A DNA stretch of 64,000 nt from Motacilla alba alba (taxonomy: Eukaryota; Chordata; Aves; Passeriformes; Motacillidae). A program made the translations under genes and the position numbers. Below the pieces are notes generated by a model that saw nothing but the letters and a program-made list of their open reading frames with translations, did no database searches and had not been told where the DNA came from. Positions 47,847 to 61,497 of the stretch are shown one piece after another. The stretch covers positions 7,498,149 to 7,562,148 of the forward strand of contig NC_052027.1 in assembly GCF_015832195.1 (NCBI RefSeq). Reading direction: 5' to 3'. The first letter of the stretch is position 1; each line of letters opens with the position of its first letter.

Positions 47847-50800
47847 TCAACTCGGGCTTTGTGCTCTCCGTGCAGAGCCCATCGTCAGAGCAAAGTCATT
47901 TGTGGTGCCTTTGTTTCCAACACCCATACACGCCAAGGAGAAAAAAAAGTCACTGAAAACCAAAGCACTCTCTTAGGTGAAACCAGGATCTAAAATTATC
48001 ACAGGTGCTTGCTTTCCATGCATCTGTACTTTCTAGTGCACAGGCACAGTGCTTTGCAATGCAAGCAAAGCCACGGCAGCACAAGTACAACTTAAGACAA
48101 TACAGGAGAGAGTAGATTTCACAGCATGGAGTCACTGTCTGGGAGCAGCTTTCTATTTTCAGGCATGATGGCTTGCATTCTGCAGAAGTTAGAGATTTAG
48201 TGAGTATACTTTTGTTAAGAAACACCATAAGGTGAATTTACACATGAGGATGCAAGATGTGCAATAGTCTCACAGCATTTAAAAACATTGGTTGAACTCC
48301 CCCCGCCTCACCACTTGCTCCCTGTTCTCATTTTTTTTGGCAGCCTTTATTTTGGACAATGAACACCCTGGGGGCACGCAGCAGAATAAATCAGTCACAC
48401 ATAAAGAAGAAACTATGAATATGAAACAGGCAAAATGTTCCTGATTTTGATGTATTTGGGGCTCTTTCCCTTGAGTCAATACTACAGAAATCCTTGAATG
48501 GCTTCTACTGGTAATGAAGGCCTTAAAAAGGTGTTTGATAAAAAGACAGACCTTTATGCAGGGATTTACAGGATTTTTTAAAGCTGATGATATTGAAGAA
48601 AAGCAATTTTTTTGGTTAATTTGTTATTTTATACTCTCAGAGGCTCTGAAAGGCTGGCATTAAGGTTTTTATACACAGTCATAAGATGGCTTTTTCTTAA
48701 TAGCCTCAAAACATGTAAATGTGTCAGATAATCACACTGTGCAATATTTTAAGGCCCATGATGGCAACAGCTGAATACCCAGCCCAGCACAACTCTGCTG
48801 AGCACAATGCTGGATTAACAATGTATTGAATGAATATTTCATATAGTAAAGTTTGCTACAATCATTAATGTAATTAAAATTTCTACATTTTAGTCCGGGA
48901 AGATTTTCTGCATCTGTTTTACAAAGACACCTTAGACTTTGACTAAAGGTTTTCTCAAGTCACAAACATCACACTCTTGTCTAATGTACATATGCAATGC
49001 AGCACTTTTATTACTTTACAATACTGAATACTGGCACGTTATGTGAGGACATGTCTCTCAAACTTTTTTTTTTCTCTCCACTTGTTCATAATAGCTGTAA
49101 ATATTCTAAGTTTAGCCTTTACAGCTGAGCTTACTGCACACAGGCCATTGCATCCTTGTCTCAGGGACCCCTTCTGTGTTTCAGATCTTTTATGGGTTTA
49201 ACAAATTCACTGAATGGATTTTCCAGCAAGTTCTGCTTACTGGGTCTATTTCCCATTCCGGCATCTTTCCTCTGTGCAGCTCCAGGAGGGAACCTCTCCG
49301 GGTGCCAGGCAGTTGACTCCAGTTTGGATAATGTCCATTCTTCCTGAGTAAGAAAACACCTGGCCCCAAGTAGAGTCTTTTGGAAACTCATTTCTGGTTT
49401 ATAGTAATAAATACTGATAGCTGCCATCAAGGCTACTGAGAGGCATTTCAGACAATTCAGTATTTGCCTCCTCCTCCAGTTTAGGATGCTCCTTTCTATC
49501 CCTTGGCATTTCCCCTCCCCTTTACCTTTTCCTCCAGATACAAACTTTAAGTGGCAGCAGTTGCTAAGGCTACAAGAGGCAGCAGTAAATCTGAGTGTGT
49601 ATATGGGGAGGGCTGGATAAAGGAAAAGGATGAGAGCAGGAAATTGCTTGTTTCGAGCCACTGGAGAGGGGAGAGAGGGGAGTGGATGCAGGGCTAGACA
49701 AGGTGCAAATCCACTCCTACTTTCACATAAGAACAGCAGTCTGTAACTTTTAACCCCAGTGTGTATACATGGGCAGGTGTTTGCATATCTGTGCCCATTT
49801 GCTCAGGAAACCAACACCATCAGCAAAAAATAATAACAAGCCTTTTTTCCTAATAGAAGCAGTCCATAGTGAATGCACAACTGGGATTTGTCATGGCATA
49901 AATGATTATTAAAATGCTAATAACTGAAACACTAATTTTAGAATAATTATTGCATTTCTGCAGCACCAGTTGAGAAAAACAAATCACAACCTTGATTCAC
50001 TTCTAAAAGATTTTGGAGAGCCATATCTTTTCTGTGAAATACCAAAGAGTCTGCTGTCTCTGAAATATGCCCGTGAGCAGTGAAGTACACCAATTTCTCT
50101 AGCCCCATATGTTTTTGTGGCTCTCTTTCCCTGGGGTACAATAACTGTGTGAGATTGTGGTGATCAGACACACAGTTGTCACATATGGACCCAAATGCAG
50201 AAGTAAAACACTGCAAGATTAGCATCTCCCTAGAGAAGCAGCAGAAGCAGGGTCTGGAATGCAAAGACAATGTGAGGGAGAACATCCCCCTGCCCAGAAT
50301 CTTTTTGCAGAGATACTGGCTGTGAGTTACTAAAGCAAACTAACAGGATGCAAAGTCCAGAGAAGCAGCACGTTATTACTAAGATGAAAGCATAAAAATA
50401 TGCCAAAAGATGGTCCTGATTAGCTGGGTTTAATGCTTGGTGCATCTCTGCTGAGTGAAATACCAGATTAACTTCTCTATAAGAAGAGATGCCTTGTGAG
50501 ATTTTGACACTCCAAACAAGTTTCCTTGGTTATTAGTTACTAAAGCTCAAGCAGCTTCTCCCTTATACTCCTCTAAAAGCAAGAGGGAGAACTAGCTCAC
50601 ATAATGGCCTGAAAGTATGGATGCATTTCATTTTTGTGTAGAAGGTGGTGCCTCAGAGTTAATGCAAACACAGCTTGGCCACAGACAATGGGAGTGCTGG
50701 GAATTGCTCCAAGGGCACTGCCTGGCCTTTACTCTTCTGTGCTGGGGCTAGCACAGGCAGCATCCCCTGATCTGTGATGACAGGCAGGATCTGTGAGCTC

Positions 50801-53800
50801 TGGAGCAGCCAGGGCAGGGAGAGGAGGAGCCAGGATTATGGTGAGGAACAAGCAATTGCCTCTGCAGTGGCTGCCTGGAGCCACCAGGGCAGTGGCTGAA
50901 GACAGGAAAAGCCAAAGGGGAATGTTTCATATTCTGGGGACACCCAAGAGCCATGCCCTGCCTCACACTGAAGCTACCAGCACATTCATTGCTCCCTGTT
51001 CACTTGCCCTTCCCCCAGGCATTGATGTTGGCTGGAGCAGTGTGCATTCCCTCTCCAAGGCCAGCCAGATTTGTATTGCTTTATTTTTGTACCAGAATCT
51101 AGGAGTCCTCAGCTCTCTTCCTGGGTCTTTACCTGCTAAAGTACGACCAATTTGGGGGCAGATGCTTAAAAGGGTCCTGCAGGCTTATTCACTACTGTCA
51201 GAGCAGGGCAAATCTTGTCCTTCAGGCATCCTTCATCCAGAAACAGGATCCCAGGCAGAACCTCTGCAGAACATGTATTTGTTAACAAAGAGGCCAATAG
51301 CCCCTGCAGCCATCCTGCTTTTACAGAGAGTTTCTAGCTGGTGGGAGGAACTGGAAAGATGGAACAGGAGTCAGACTAGGGTCTGTAAGGGACCTCTAAA
51401 CCAGGCTGCACAGGACATGGCTTAGTCTTTACCAAATGCAACCTGGATACAGGCATTCATTCCCCATGCTCCTCCGTCATGGGGGTGTCTGCAACTAACT
51501 CCTAAACAAGGATGTAAAGGCAGGAAACGATCCCCTTTCACTACCTCTGTACATTCATTTCCACTTTCAATAGAAGAAAAGCTGCTTCAGATTCCCATTG
51601 AACTGTTTTGCATGTTTTTCAGGAGACACAATTAAGATTGGTTTCTGCTGGCACCAAAACCAGAGTATGTATGCAGTCAAGTGTACTAGTAACACATGGC
51701 TCTGCACTTTAAACTAGCTTCACTATTCCTTGGCAAGCATTTGTCACTGTCAGAATTGGCAATGACTCCTCAGAAAAGAGCACAGACTTCAGAACAACAG
51801 AAGTGCTGCAAATCATGACCATGTCACCAGCAGAGCAGTGGATGGGAGCCTGGACAACAGCTGTCTGCAGTCTGCACTGCTCTAGCTGGGGTCATCAGTC
51901 ACTGATTTTTATGAGCAATAAAACTGACTCAAGCATTAAGAAAAAGAGGAGAGAAAACCACATGAAAAAAGCTAATCTTATGAATATGAATAAGTGACCA
52001 GCATGGAGCAGTGATATTACATTCATTGTATCACAGAGACATCTGCATTTATTATTTTTCACCAGAAAACAGCTTCTATTGCCCTAATTTTCTACAGTTA
52101 TTTTCCTTCACAGGTCTTAATACTTAATGACTAGAATTCAAAAGCCAAGTTATAAAAGAACCTGTGCCATGCTGGAGCAGTAAGGCACTGAATGCTGACC
52201 AAACCAGAGCTGCTGGAGGATGTGCAAAGCAGGAATGCACAAAAACCAGGAGAATAAAGAAAAGCTGATAAAGGAGGAAAATTTCCCTACAGTAATGCTG
52301 ATTTTCCAGCAGATCCCTCCTGAAGACCATTTGCCTTCTCCCCACAAAACAGTTTCTGCCTGAAATGTTCTTGAGCAGTGTTAAATATCACCCAGATATG
52401 GTACCTGGAGAGGTCTGGATGGTAATGGGTAGTTTCAGAAGTGCAGGGCATACCAAGCCCTTGGCATGTTATCCTAGACAGAGCAGTGGAAAGTAGACTG
52501 CCTGTTTCAGGGGACTTCCTCAGGGCAAGGAGAAGTGCTTTTTCACGTTAGGGAATTGACCCACACAGATCCACAAAAGTCTCCAAATGCTAATCACCTG
52601 TCCACAATATTCGGTAGTATTGTAGGGAAATAAAGACAGGAAAAAGGCTAGGAAATGGCAGATGGAAAGAGAAAGAAAAGAAGGTGGACAAAACTTTGAG
52701 ACAGTATTCGTGCTGAAGAACACACCACTAGTAAAACTGTCCAATTGAAAAACTAATCTGCAAACAAGACTAGGGATTTCTGACACAAAATGACAGCTAA
52801 TTTAATATTTATGGCCTAAATTTGCCAGCTGACTACACAGCTCTCCACAAAATTAAAAATCCTCTTCTCCCAATCCTCTGAGATCCTATCGTGCACCCGG
52901 GCCCAGACACCCATTTATATCACATACAGTACTGAACTCAGGTATAATGTGAGACATCATGATTTTCAGAAGGGTATTCAAATAATTAAACAGTTAAGAA
53001 ATGACAACACCCCCAGATGGGCTGCCTGCATGTCCTCCCCCTTCATCAGCTGCATGACCAGAGAGCACCCAGGTGGCCAGTGCAGAAATGCACTTAGAAA
53101 GCTCTTTAATTGCAAATCATGCGGTTAAGCCTTAGTTTAACTCAGCACAAACGTTTTCCACGCTTCCTTGTCCCATCACCCTGGTGTCCCAGGAGAACAG
53201 CAAAGGCAATGGTGAAACCTTATTTGTGATGACACTTGGCCCTGTGACACTTGGTAGCTAATTACTCTCCTGGTGAACTCTGACAGGGCCAGAGGCACCA
53301 AACCTTCCGCTCCTGCTTTAATCAATACCCGCAACATCTGCCTTGGATACACTCAGCAATTTTACAGATGACTGAATGGGTTTACTCATCAGTATTTTCT
53401 ACTGCAAGAAAACAAGCTCCGTGGTTATCTGTATTACCACTCAGAACTTTCATGTCCTCAGGCAAAAATTGGGTAGACATACCTCTAGGTGGTATCTTAA
53501 AATGGTTTAACGTTAGGCACAGCTTTAAAAACCAAAGGAAAGCCTGATCATATTAATTTTCTTCTCCCTGAGCCAAATATTTCTGTAATGCAACATTCGT
53601 AACAAAGGCTAGAAAATTACAGAGGAAAACAAAGACATGCCTTTTCCAATCAAATAATACCTCAGGCACTTCCTATAAAATGCGTGCTTCCAATGCCCAA
53701 AACATCATGTAATATTAAAAGGGAGCCTTAAAACTTTCTCACAAAAGAAAGCTAGATTTAAGCAAGTGAAGAGCTGTTCTATAATCACAAGAGCCAGAGC

Positions 53801-55545
53801 AATCAATGAATATTGCCTCTTACTAGCGAGGTGCTTTTAGTAGCACCTCCAAAATCTCAAAATTTGGTATACTTGATATTATCATTTCAGGACATGAATT
53901 CCCTTTGAGATGATGAATCTTAGGAAAAGAATGAATAAAAACAGGGTCACACACTGGGACATTAAAATGCAAGTAATTTTAAATGCAAAGTGTAATTCCT
54001 CTGGATTGGACACAGTCTTATAAGAGAACCAAAACAGAGATGATCCAACCTAGGAGATTACAACAGAAATAGAGAGACAGCAGTCTCTCTTTGGAATATT
54101 CACATATATGTCTCTAATTACTCCTACCTAATTACTCTCAAAACAGAAGAGCTCTGCGATTGCCTTTACAAAAAATATTCTTTTCTTCCTCCAAATGGGA
54201 CATCAGGACATTCAACTGACAGATATGTTAGGTATCCCAAGGCTCAGCCTGGAATCTAACACAAAAGTCTTGTAAAAATTTAAGCACAGCTTGTTCCTCA
54301 GTTTTGATGTCCCTGCCCATCTTCAGGCAGAAATGCCAGTTTGTTAAATGTAATGAAATACTCAGTGGGAAGCTTCATCTTTCTCAACACATGTGTCCAT
54401 GTGCACCTGGACAAAAACTGCATGGGAGAGCTAGGAAAAATTCCCAACACTGCTGGACATAATTCATGTTTAGATTATCTTGGGCCAAGATAAATATTAA
54501 AAGAGTGATTATTTCCTTTCTCTCCTAATCACTGAGTATTTGGAGGGTGGGCTTTTTTCACTGGCCACTTCAACAAGAAATAGCTACTTAAAAAATTTCA
54601 TGGTCTCTCTGTTAACTCTGTTTGAGACACAATTAGGAATGGCATTACACCTTTGGCAGCACAGCACAAAGGAAAAGAAAAGAGCATCTGGCACCAAGAG
54701 CAGAGGAGCAAGTCATTTAGTACCTGGTAGATAATGGGAACACTGAAAATACACTGCCTAGTGCTGGTGCTCTAAGAGGGCTACGTCCATCACCTCATCA
54801 CACTAATACAGACAGACTGGGTGGCAGCCAGCTGGTCCTTCCTCCCCACCCATCTCGCTGAAAGCAAAGATTTGTAAGCCTCCCAATTATAAACCTGGAC
54901 AGAAATCTTGAGGATCATTAATCTCACTATCAATCAACCCATTTGGAGGTTTGCTTCTTGCAGTCGCTGATGCTAATCAGGGCCTGAGTGGAGAGCTCTG
55001 GGGAAGCCTGGAGTGCGTGTCTGAGGAATTGCTTTAATGAGTTTCTTGCATTCAAAGGTTAACAAATGTGACAAGGAAACACAAATATCGGGGCAATACA
55101 CTGCCAACCACTGAACCAGACCACTGAGAGTCAGCATGCTGTGTATTGTGCTGCACTGTGAGGAATACATCCCTTCCTCACTCTGGAGAGATACCTGAGT
55201 GAGACCCAGGGACCTCTCCCTGATGCCAGGGAGCCTTGCAGGTGCTGAGAGCTTGGACTGCTCCAGCACTCCTTGTGTGCTGGGCTTCCCACCTGGGGCA
55301 CAGCTCTGCACTAACAGAGCTGTGCTGCACGGTAGCATTTGCTGAAGTGGTTTCTGGTTAAATCAGGCAGCCAGCGTGGTGTGAACATCCCCACTGGGCT
55401 CCCTTCACCAGCCACCACAGACCCACATCAATTAATATATCACAATGAAAAGTCCCCACATCAGCAGGACCCTCGCAGTAGCATCTGCCTTAAACTACTG
55501 TATTTTCTGTGAGAATGTTTCTACAAAATAAATAGCATCAACAAC

Positions 55546-55561
55546 AACAACAACATAAACA
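55546..55561. repeat. Short (ACA)n microsatellite
   Basis: About five CAA/ACA units in a row, followed by related A/C-rich sequence. A simple repeat in intron DNA. Confidence 0.7.
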
Positions 55562-58500
55562 AACACCAAGATAATGCCAAAAAGGATTCAAAGTACGAGG
55601 TGTGTCAGAAAGGCTACCACAAAGTCTATTTGCAGGTTTCTAATTACATAGAAGAGCCAAGAATTAAAAAAAAATCATAAAATAACAGATATAGAAGAGA
55701 TTTTACATTTAAAAAAATAAGTTGAAATTATTTTGAAAATTAGAAACAGAAAACTAGAAACTGCTTTCATCCTCATGACAAACTCTTTTGCACTAAGCAC
55801 ACACTCAGGCAAATAAAACATTGCTCTCCTGTTGTCTTGATCACTGTGTAGAAAGAGCTACTAACCAAAGGAGCAGAACATTTTGAATTCAGGACAAAAG
55901 TTCATTGCAGACAAACAAAACAGGAGAAATTCACTCAATCTGTGTTAATTATTAGAGCCCTTAACACCAGATACAGTTTAATATATTTCCTATTTATGGA
56001 TTGTCCTCTTTCTTTGCACTATTTCTAAACCTTATACCTATCTTTTATTAAGTGCTTGATAATCTTTCATTAGTGATAAATGTGGGACTGGGGAAAAGGA
56101 GGGAAAAGCCCCACAAGAACTGCAGTTCACATCTTAGGAAAAATGTGTTTCTTAAGATATGAAGAAATGTGCCTGGATGCACGAGGCACTCACTCAGAAG
56201 CAGATATGTAATTAAACACAAGCTCTTGGCTCTGCATTTCCTTGTCTTGAAGCTCATGAAGGGCTGTGGCTGCTCTGGCAGACACAGTGTCCTGGAGGAA
56301 TGTAGTAGATGTCTACTCCCAGGTGAGCTGTTCAGCTCTGGCACCTCTAGCAATCCACATCCATTTTCCTCCTGCTGTATTCATGCATTTAATTTCTGTG
56401 TTCTGATGTGATCTTTGGTGGTGCTTTGGCTGCCATCAGATTGTGAGCTTGGGAGAAGGAAAGACAGGAGCCATCACCATGGCCAGCCAGACACATCCAG
56501 GTGTGCAGCAAAGGGAGATTCCAGTGGGGACTGAGGTCCTGCTGTTAGACCCACCCCAAATATTTTTATCTCTGCTCCTATCTGGGAAATGTAGTAACAA
56601 GTTCCTGCTTTATTCTAGTGCTTTAATTCAAGGACTTTTGTGAGCTAAAAACGTTGAAAATGCAGACTAAACAGCAGAGTATTTTGCCACTATTTCTGGT
56701 AGTTTTGTCCCAGACATTTGGTTTCAGATCTGTGATTTCCTGTCGAGAACACACAAGTGTGAAATACTTGTTGATCCGTTTATTCATTTGCCTCCTGGCT
56801 GATCATAGCCATTTTGACAGAATGGATAAATTGACTTGCTCCTTGTTGTTTTTTGGTTTTTTTTTTTCCCACATGCTTCTCTATCAGCCTGGAAGCACTG
56901 CCCCGGCTATCACTCCTACACCCTCACTTTACATTCTGCACCCTCCTTTTAGAGGCTTGCTAAGCCAATTTCACACAATACCCAGGTGGTCTGAAATGCC
57001 ACAAACAAACTCTTGCTATAGCAGCTTCTGTAACTCCATCTGCCAGATGAAAACAATACATAATATTTAGAGAAATTATTTTTGAACAATTCAAACTCAA
57101 TGAATACTTTACATCACTCTTTATAACACAAGATGTATCTGATAACTGCACTTGGTTTCTTGAGGCAGGACTTAGCCATTTCTCTATAGCACATCTCAGC
57201 AAACCTCCTATTTTTCCAAATCATGAATAAACACTGCAATTTGGAAAGGGGACAACTCTTGATCATTCTCATTGAGAAAATGGCAAAGGTAACAGCTTCA
57301 AGTGATCAGGCAAAAGCTTGTTACATCAGCAGAAGATTTGCAGCACAAAGTAATTTCAGCAGGCTAACAAATGAGTCATTTTTCTCCTACAGACATGCAA
57401 CAGGGCAGTGCATTAATTGACGTGTCCTTTATTGCAAAACATACTGTCTCCCTTTGGAGAGGGAGGTCTGGAGCAATGGGATGCAGCATTGTCAGGAAAA
57501 AGCTGAATAATGCAAACTTGGCACCACAGAGTAGCTAAATGTTGATTCATGGACATTAGGAGACATTCAAGGGGACAGGTCCCAGGCTCCAAAATATGCT
57601 CCACTCTTGTATTGCCCCTGTGTGATTATAGCAAGTTTGCATAGAATTTGCTGCTCCCTCTTCTAATTGGATTCCTGCAAAGGGCATTTTGCTGTGCCAC
57701 GAGCTCGTCACTTTATATCCTGCTTTAACTCCAAACCACTCAATTAATATTAAATTCCATTTATTATAAAAACATTTGTTTCTACCCACACAATGCAATC
57801 AGCAGCCATCTCATTAATATTAATTTCCCAAAATGACCCACTGATGTTAAGATCTCAGATACAGCTAGTAACTTTAAAAGGGGAAAATATGTGAAGCCAA
57901 GAAGGTCAAGACAGAACATGAGTTGTAACAGAAAGCATTCAATCCATATGTATTTAACTCGTTCTTTGCAGAAAGCTCAGTAAATACGAGATTGCTGGAG
58001 AGCAATGACAATGTTACTGTTAATCCAGTCACCAGAACAAAATAAAGATGGGAAGTTGCTGTATTTGGCACACCAAGGGAAAAAACTCTGGAAAGAGGAT
58101 GGAAGAGGAATGCTTATCCCCTGCTTCATTTCCCCAAAGAGATGAGCTGCCTACTTTCCATGTTTATAACAAACAAACAAAACCCAAATCATGATATTGA
58201 GAACTGTGGATAACCTTAAACCATGGGCTAAGGTTAAAGTCCCTTTTCTGCAGAATCCTCTTCTGTGCTCATCACACAGGAAATTAGCACAGCCTGTCCC
58301 AGCTTTACAGTGCAGAAACCCCACTGGACTCAACACTCACTGTCTAGGGAGTGAAGGAGGAGAGGGCTGCAGATGAGTTGAAGTGTTTCAAAAATGCTGG
58401 TGTTAAGCTCAGGGATTCCCTTGCACAGCACAAGAAAGCATTGGTAAGGGAAGAGAGGATCCCAGTCCAAGCTCAGACCCTACAGACAGCACTGCAACTC

Positions 58501-59782
58501 ACTAACACACAGATTTTTCATTGCCCCATGGGCCCAGCTGCAGCTTGGTGAAATCATTTCTCCTGTGCTCAGCAGTGCCCAGCTGTTTCCTCATGCAGAA
58601 AGATCCTGAGAGTGAGATTACACAGCCAGACACAGGGAGATGAAGCAGCAGCTGAGAATGTGCATCAAATGCAGTGATCTCTTCTGCTCTCTTCTTCTCT
58701 GCACTTTGAATAAAACCAAGCTGCAGGGACAACAGGTCTCTTTCTAGTAGTCTCCACCTGAACCTTTAAGCTATACAACAAGGAACTTGTTCTTTATAGC
58801 TCTGTGGCTAACAAAACCACACATTGAACTCTCACCTTCTGCTATCACAAAGACCTCAACTAATTCCCTGCAGCACATCAGCACTGCCTTTGAAAAGATC
58901 CAGGCTCTGCAAAAAAACAGAGGGAAACTATCCTATGGTATGAAGATGTCAGGGATTTTCTCACAGAGATGTCAATATAAATATTTCTTCTTCCCATCAA
59001 CTTTTTTATTAATCAGATCACACATGGCAACTCCCTGCGTGGCACCACTAAGAGCTCACCCTATCAGCATAAAACCTCCCAAAATGATCACCTCGGGTTT
59101 GCCACTGGGATAACAATGCTTTTATACCTAAAATTAAAGAGATGAATTGACAGGGCCTTGGCAAATCAATATGCAACAGCGGGCATTAAGTCTATTTCAC
59201 TGGCTCTTTTCTTCCCACAGATTCTTCCCATGTTCACAACAGGGTGAACCAGAGAGAGGAGAAAGGACTCCTGTTGTACTGCTGTCACCTTTGTGCTTTG
59301 CTTTCAGGGCTCTCTTCTTGTAGATTTTGAAGTACAAGCATCTTTTGGAAGCACAGCAAAGCCCCAGCCACAGGCTCTGGCTCTGACAGCCAAATACACT
59401 TCAGATGGTACAGAGCCCATCTAGGTCAGGTCCCCCTATCTTCGTCTCTAACATCACATTATACGGAACAGAAAATTCCTCACCACCATTTTCTTGCAGC
59501 TGTTTGTGTGAGGACCTGAGTCAAATTATTCCCTCAAAGAACTGAACTGGCATTGAGACTGTGGAGCAGTTGTGAAGTGCCCAACCATGTCTGAAGAGCC
59601 ACTGGGGACCTGGTGCCAGCTCCTTATCCACAGATGACAATCATTACCATAAGCAGAAGAAAAAGGCTTCTGCCCTCCTGACTGCAGCCAAGTGCTCCAC
59701 AGGAGTTGGCTTTGCAGTGATAAATGTCACGTTTACAATGGGTTTTGCAACATGAAAGTCCATAATTTGCTTTCCAGGGACC

Positions 59783-59807
59783 TGTGCTTGATTATCAGGA
59801 GAGTCAG
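59783..59807. repeat. 25-bp direct repeat, copy 1
   Basis: The sequence starts TGTGCTTGATTATC and ends GGAGAGTCAG. An exact second copy lies at 61473-61497, 1,690 bp away. It is not low-complexity, and flanks differ on both sides. Confidence 0.85.
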
Positions 59808-59868
59808 AAGCATCCACTGAAGTCTAATGAATAGAATTAACACATCATTTAAACAGGGAGTAATATGT

Positions 59869-59876
59869 ATGCAAAT
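59869..59876 (+). promoter_or_regulatory. Octamer motif ATGCAAAT (POU-type)
   Basis: Perfect ATGCAAAT in an AT-rich block with many ATTA cores. POU-domain factors bind this octamer. A second copy lies exactly 500 bp away at 60369-60376. Functional meaning is inferred from motif only. Confidence 0.3.
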
Positions 59877-60368
59877 GAGAAAAAGTTAAAAATAAGAGTT
59901 CCAGCCATAATTTCAGAAAACGTAGACTGCATCCTTATGAAATATGGATGTTTCAATTCACCTCATATCTTTACATCTATGTTAACTGCTTTGCATGTGA
60001 ACAATAGGGTGCATCAAGCCCATTTTGATTTTTATATTTGAACTCCGACTTATAAAATGGATTATATTGAAACATGAATAATATATATGCTAATTAAAAA
60101 CTACATTTAATGATATAAATAAAGACAAAGACCAACAGAGGCTAATTTCCATTTGCAAATTCCCTAATTACTATATTTTCCTTTAGAAAGCAGAAACTTT
60201 ATTTCCATAGTCTCAGGAAAAAGAAGACAATCTTTTCTTTGCTCAAATTATTTAAAAAATCCTTTCATCCCTTTATTCTTTAGGATTGATCTCCACAGAG
60301 ATACAATTGCTTTGCCTAGATAGACTCAGTATTAAATAGCACCCAAGTCAAACTATGGAGATTTGTGC

Positions 60369-60376
60369 ATGCAAAT
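60369..60376 (+). promoter_or_regulatory. Octamer motif ATGCAAAT (POU-type), second copy
   Basis: Perfect octamer followed within 20 bp by TTTAATTATTAAAT, a homeodomain-type cluster. Same caveat: motif evidence only. Confidence 0.3.
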
Positions 60377-61472
60377 GGTGTGCTTTAATTATTAAATATT
60401 ATTCTTTTTTTTCTAATAAGGAATTACTGCTAACAAATAAAAAGTTTATAAACCACTCCATACCACAAACATGTTCAGAATAACTGTAGCAGATGCAAAC
60501 CTAGTATATGTCCTTGGTGCTTGAAAAGCTGTTCATCATTCTCTCCCTTCCCCTCCAGGTTCCCAAAAATAGAACAAGGACACAGGACAATTGTACAGTT
60601 GTAGGGAGACAAGGTATCAGCAGAAAACATGACTTCTGTCACACAAGACTTACAGAAAAGCCTGCTGAAAAATAAACAGGTTGCAGGAAAAGCCCTTTTA
60701 AGTTAAAAGGCTTGTTTCTTAAAGTGAGGAAAGTGATGAAAACCAGTTCATTCATATGAGTATGAAGCCTGCAATGATATTTAGGCCAGGAGAATATTTT
60801 TTGCTGTTGTCTAAATGCTGGTTCTGTGGATAAAGTCCAGATTCAGCCTTAACTGACTAAACCAGCATTTGCAGTTTGCTTTTCTGAGTCTGCAAAGCAA
60901 ACCCATTTACTCCCTGATTGAAACAACACACTTGAATGCTTCAAAAACAAGGAGCTGTATAAATGGGCAGAGACTTACTATTTTGGTACATTTATGTCCC
61001 AAGTTTTTATTAAAAAGCAAAACAAAGTCCAACAAAATAAATTGAAATAATAAAGCAGGTGTGAGCATGGGCTTTTCCCAGCTTTCACATCATGTCTGCA
61101 ATACCAGTTGCTGTTACAGATGAACACTGAAAGCTAGGAAACTTTTAAGACTCTGGAGAGTAAATGATCATCATTTTTAATGATGATGTGGTTCCTACAA
61201 AATGTGAGTAATTTTACCAGCATTCACTGGAAACCTTCAGACGGTGGTTAAAAAATGGCTGTGGAGAATGAATCACTGTGCAGAAACCCATCCATTTAAC
61301 TGATAATTTGATCAGACACATAGAACCATTCTGAACATTCAGGGAACAGAACATTTGTCATTAATAAGATCTGTCTTTATTTTACCTTTTTTTAACATTA
61401 ACAATATTTTTACAATTCAAATTTGGCTTATTTCTACTACTTTATAAATTTGTAGGACAATTCAAAAAGGTT

Positions 61473-61497
61473 TGTGCTTGATTATCAGGAGAGTCAG
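61473..61497. repeat. 25-bp direct repeat, copy 2
   Basis: Exact match over 25 bp to 59783-59807, same orientation. The flanking bases diverge at once (C/T before, A/C after). Confidence 0.85.

Noticed and set aside
49161..49661. 166-codon minus-strand open frame in the first intron, considered as a PTPRG exon
   Set aside because: It has no resemblance to the transmembrane or juxtamembrane part of PTPRG and no acceptor and donor at suitable places.
50230..50445. Minus-strand hydrophobic stretch (AFILVITCCFSGLCILLVCF) considered as the transmembrane exon
   Set aside because: It lacks the basic YWR-type end and a phase-2 donor directly after the helix, and the sequence differs from known PTPRG helices. 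Most likely a chance hydrophobic frame.
50793..51425. Longest open frame of the window, 210 codons, plus strand, in the intron upstream of e1
   Set aside because: It opens at GTG; the first ATG is about 14 codons in. No domain, signal or repeat pattern is recognisable, and the local GC-richer composition lowers stop frequency. By a rough stop-codon estimate, about one frame this long per few such windows is expected by chance.
56654..57070. 138-codon plus-strand open frame with a hydrophobic start
   Set aside because: It begins at TTG, has no clear signal peptide cleavage or domain, and lies in intron DNA with no other support.
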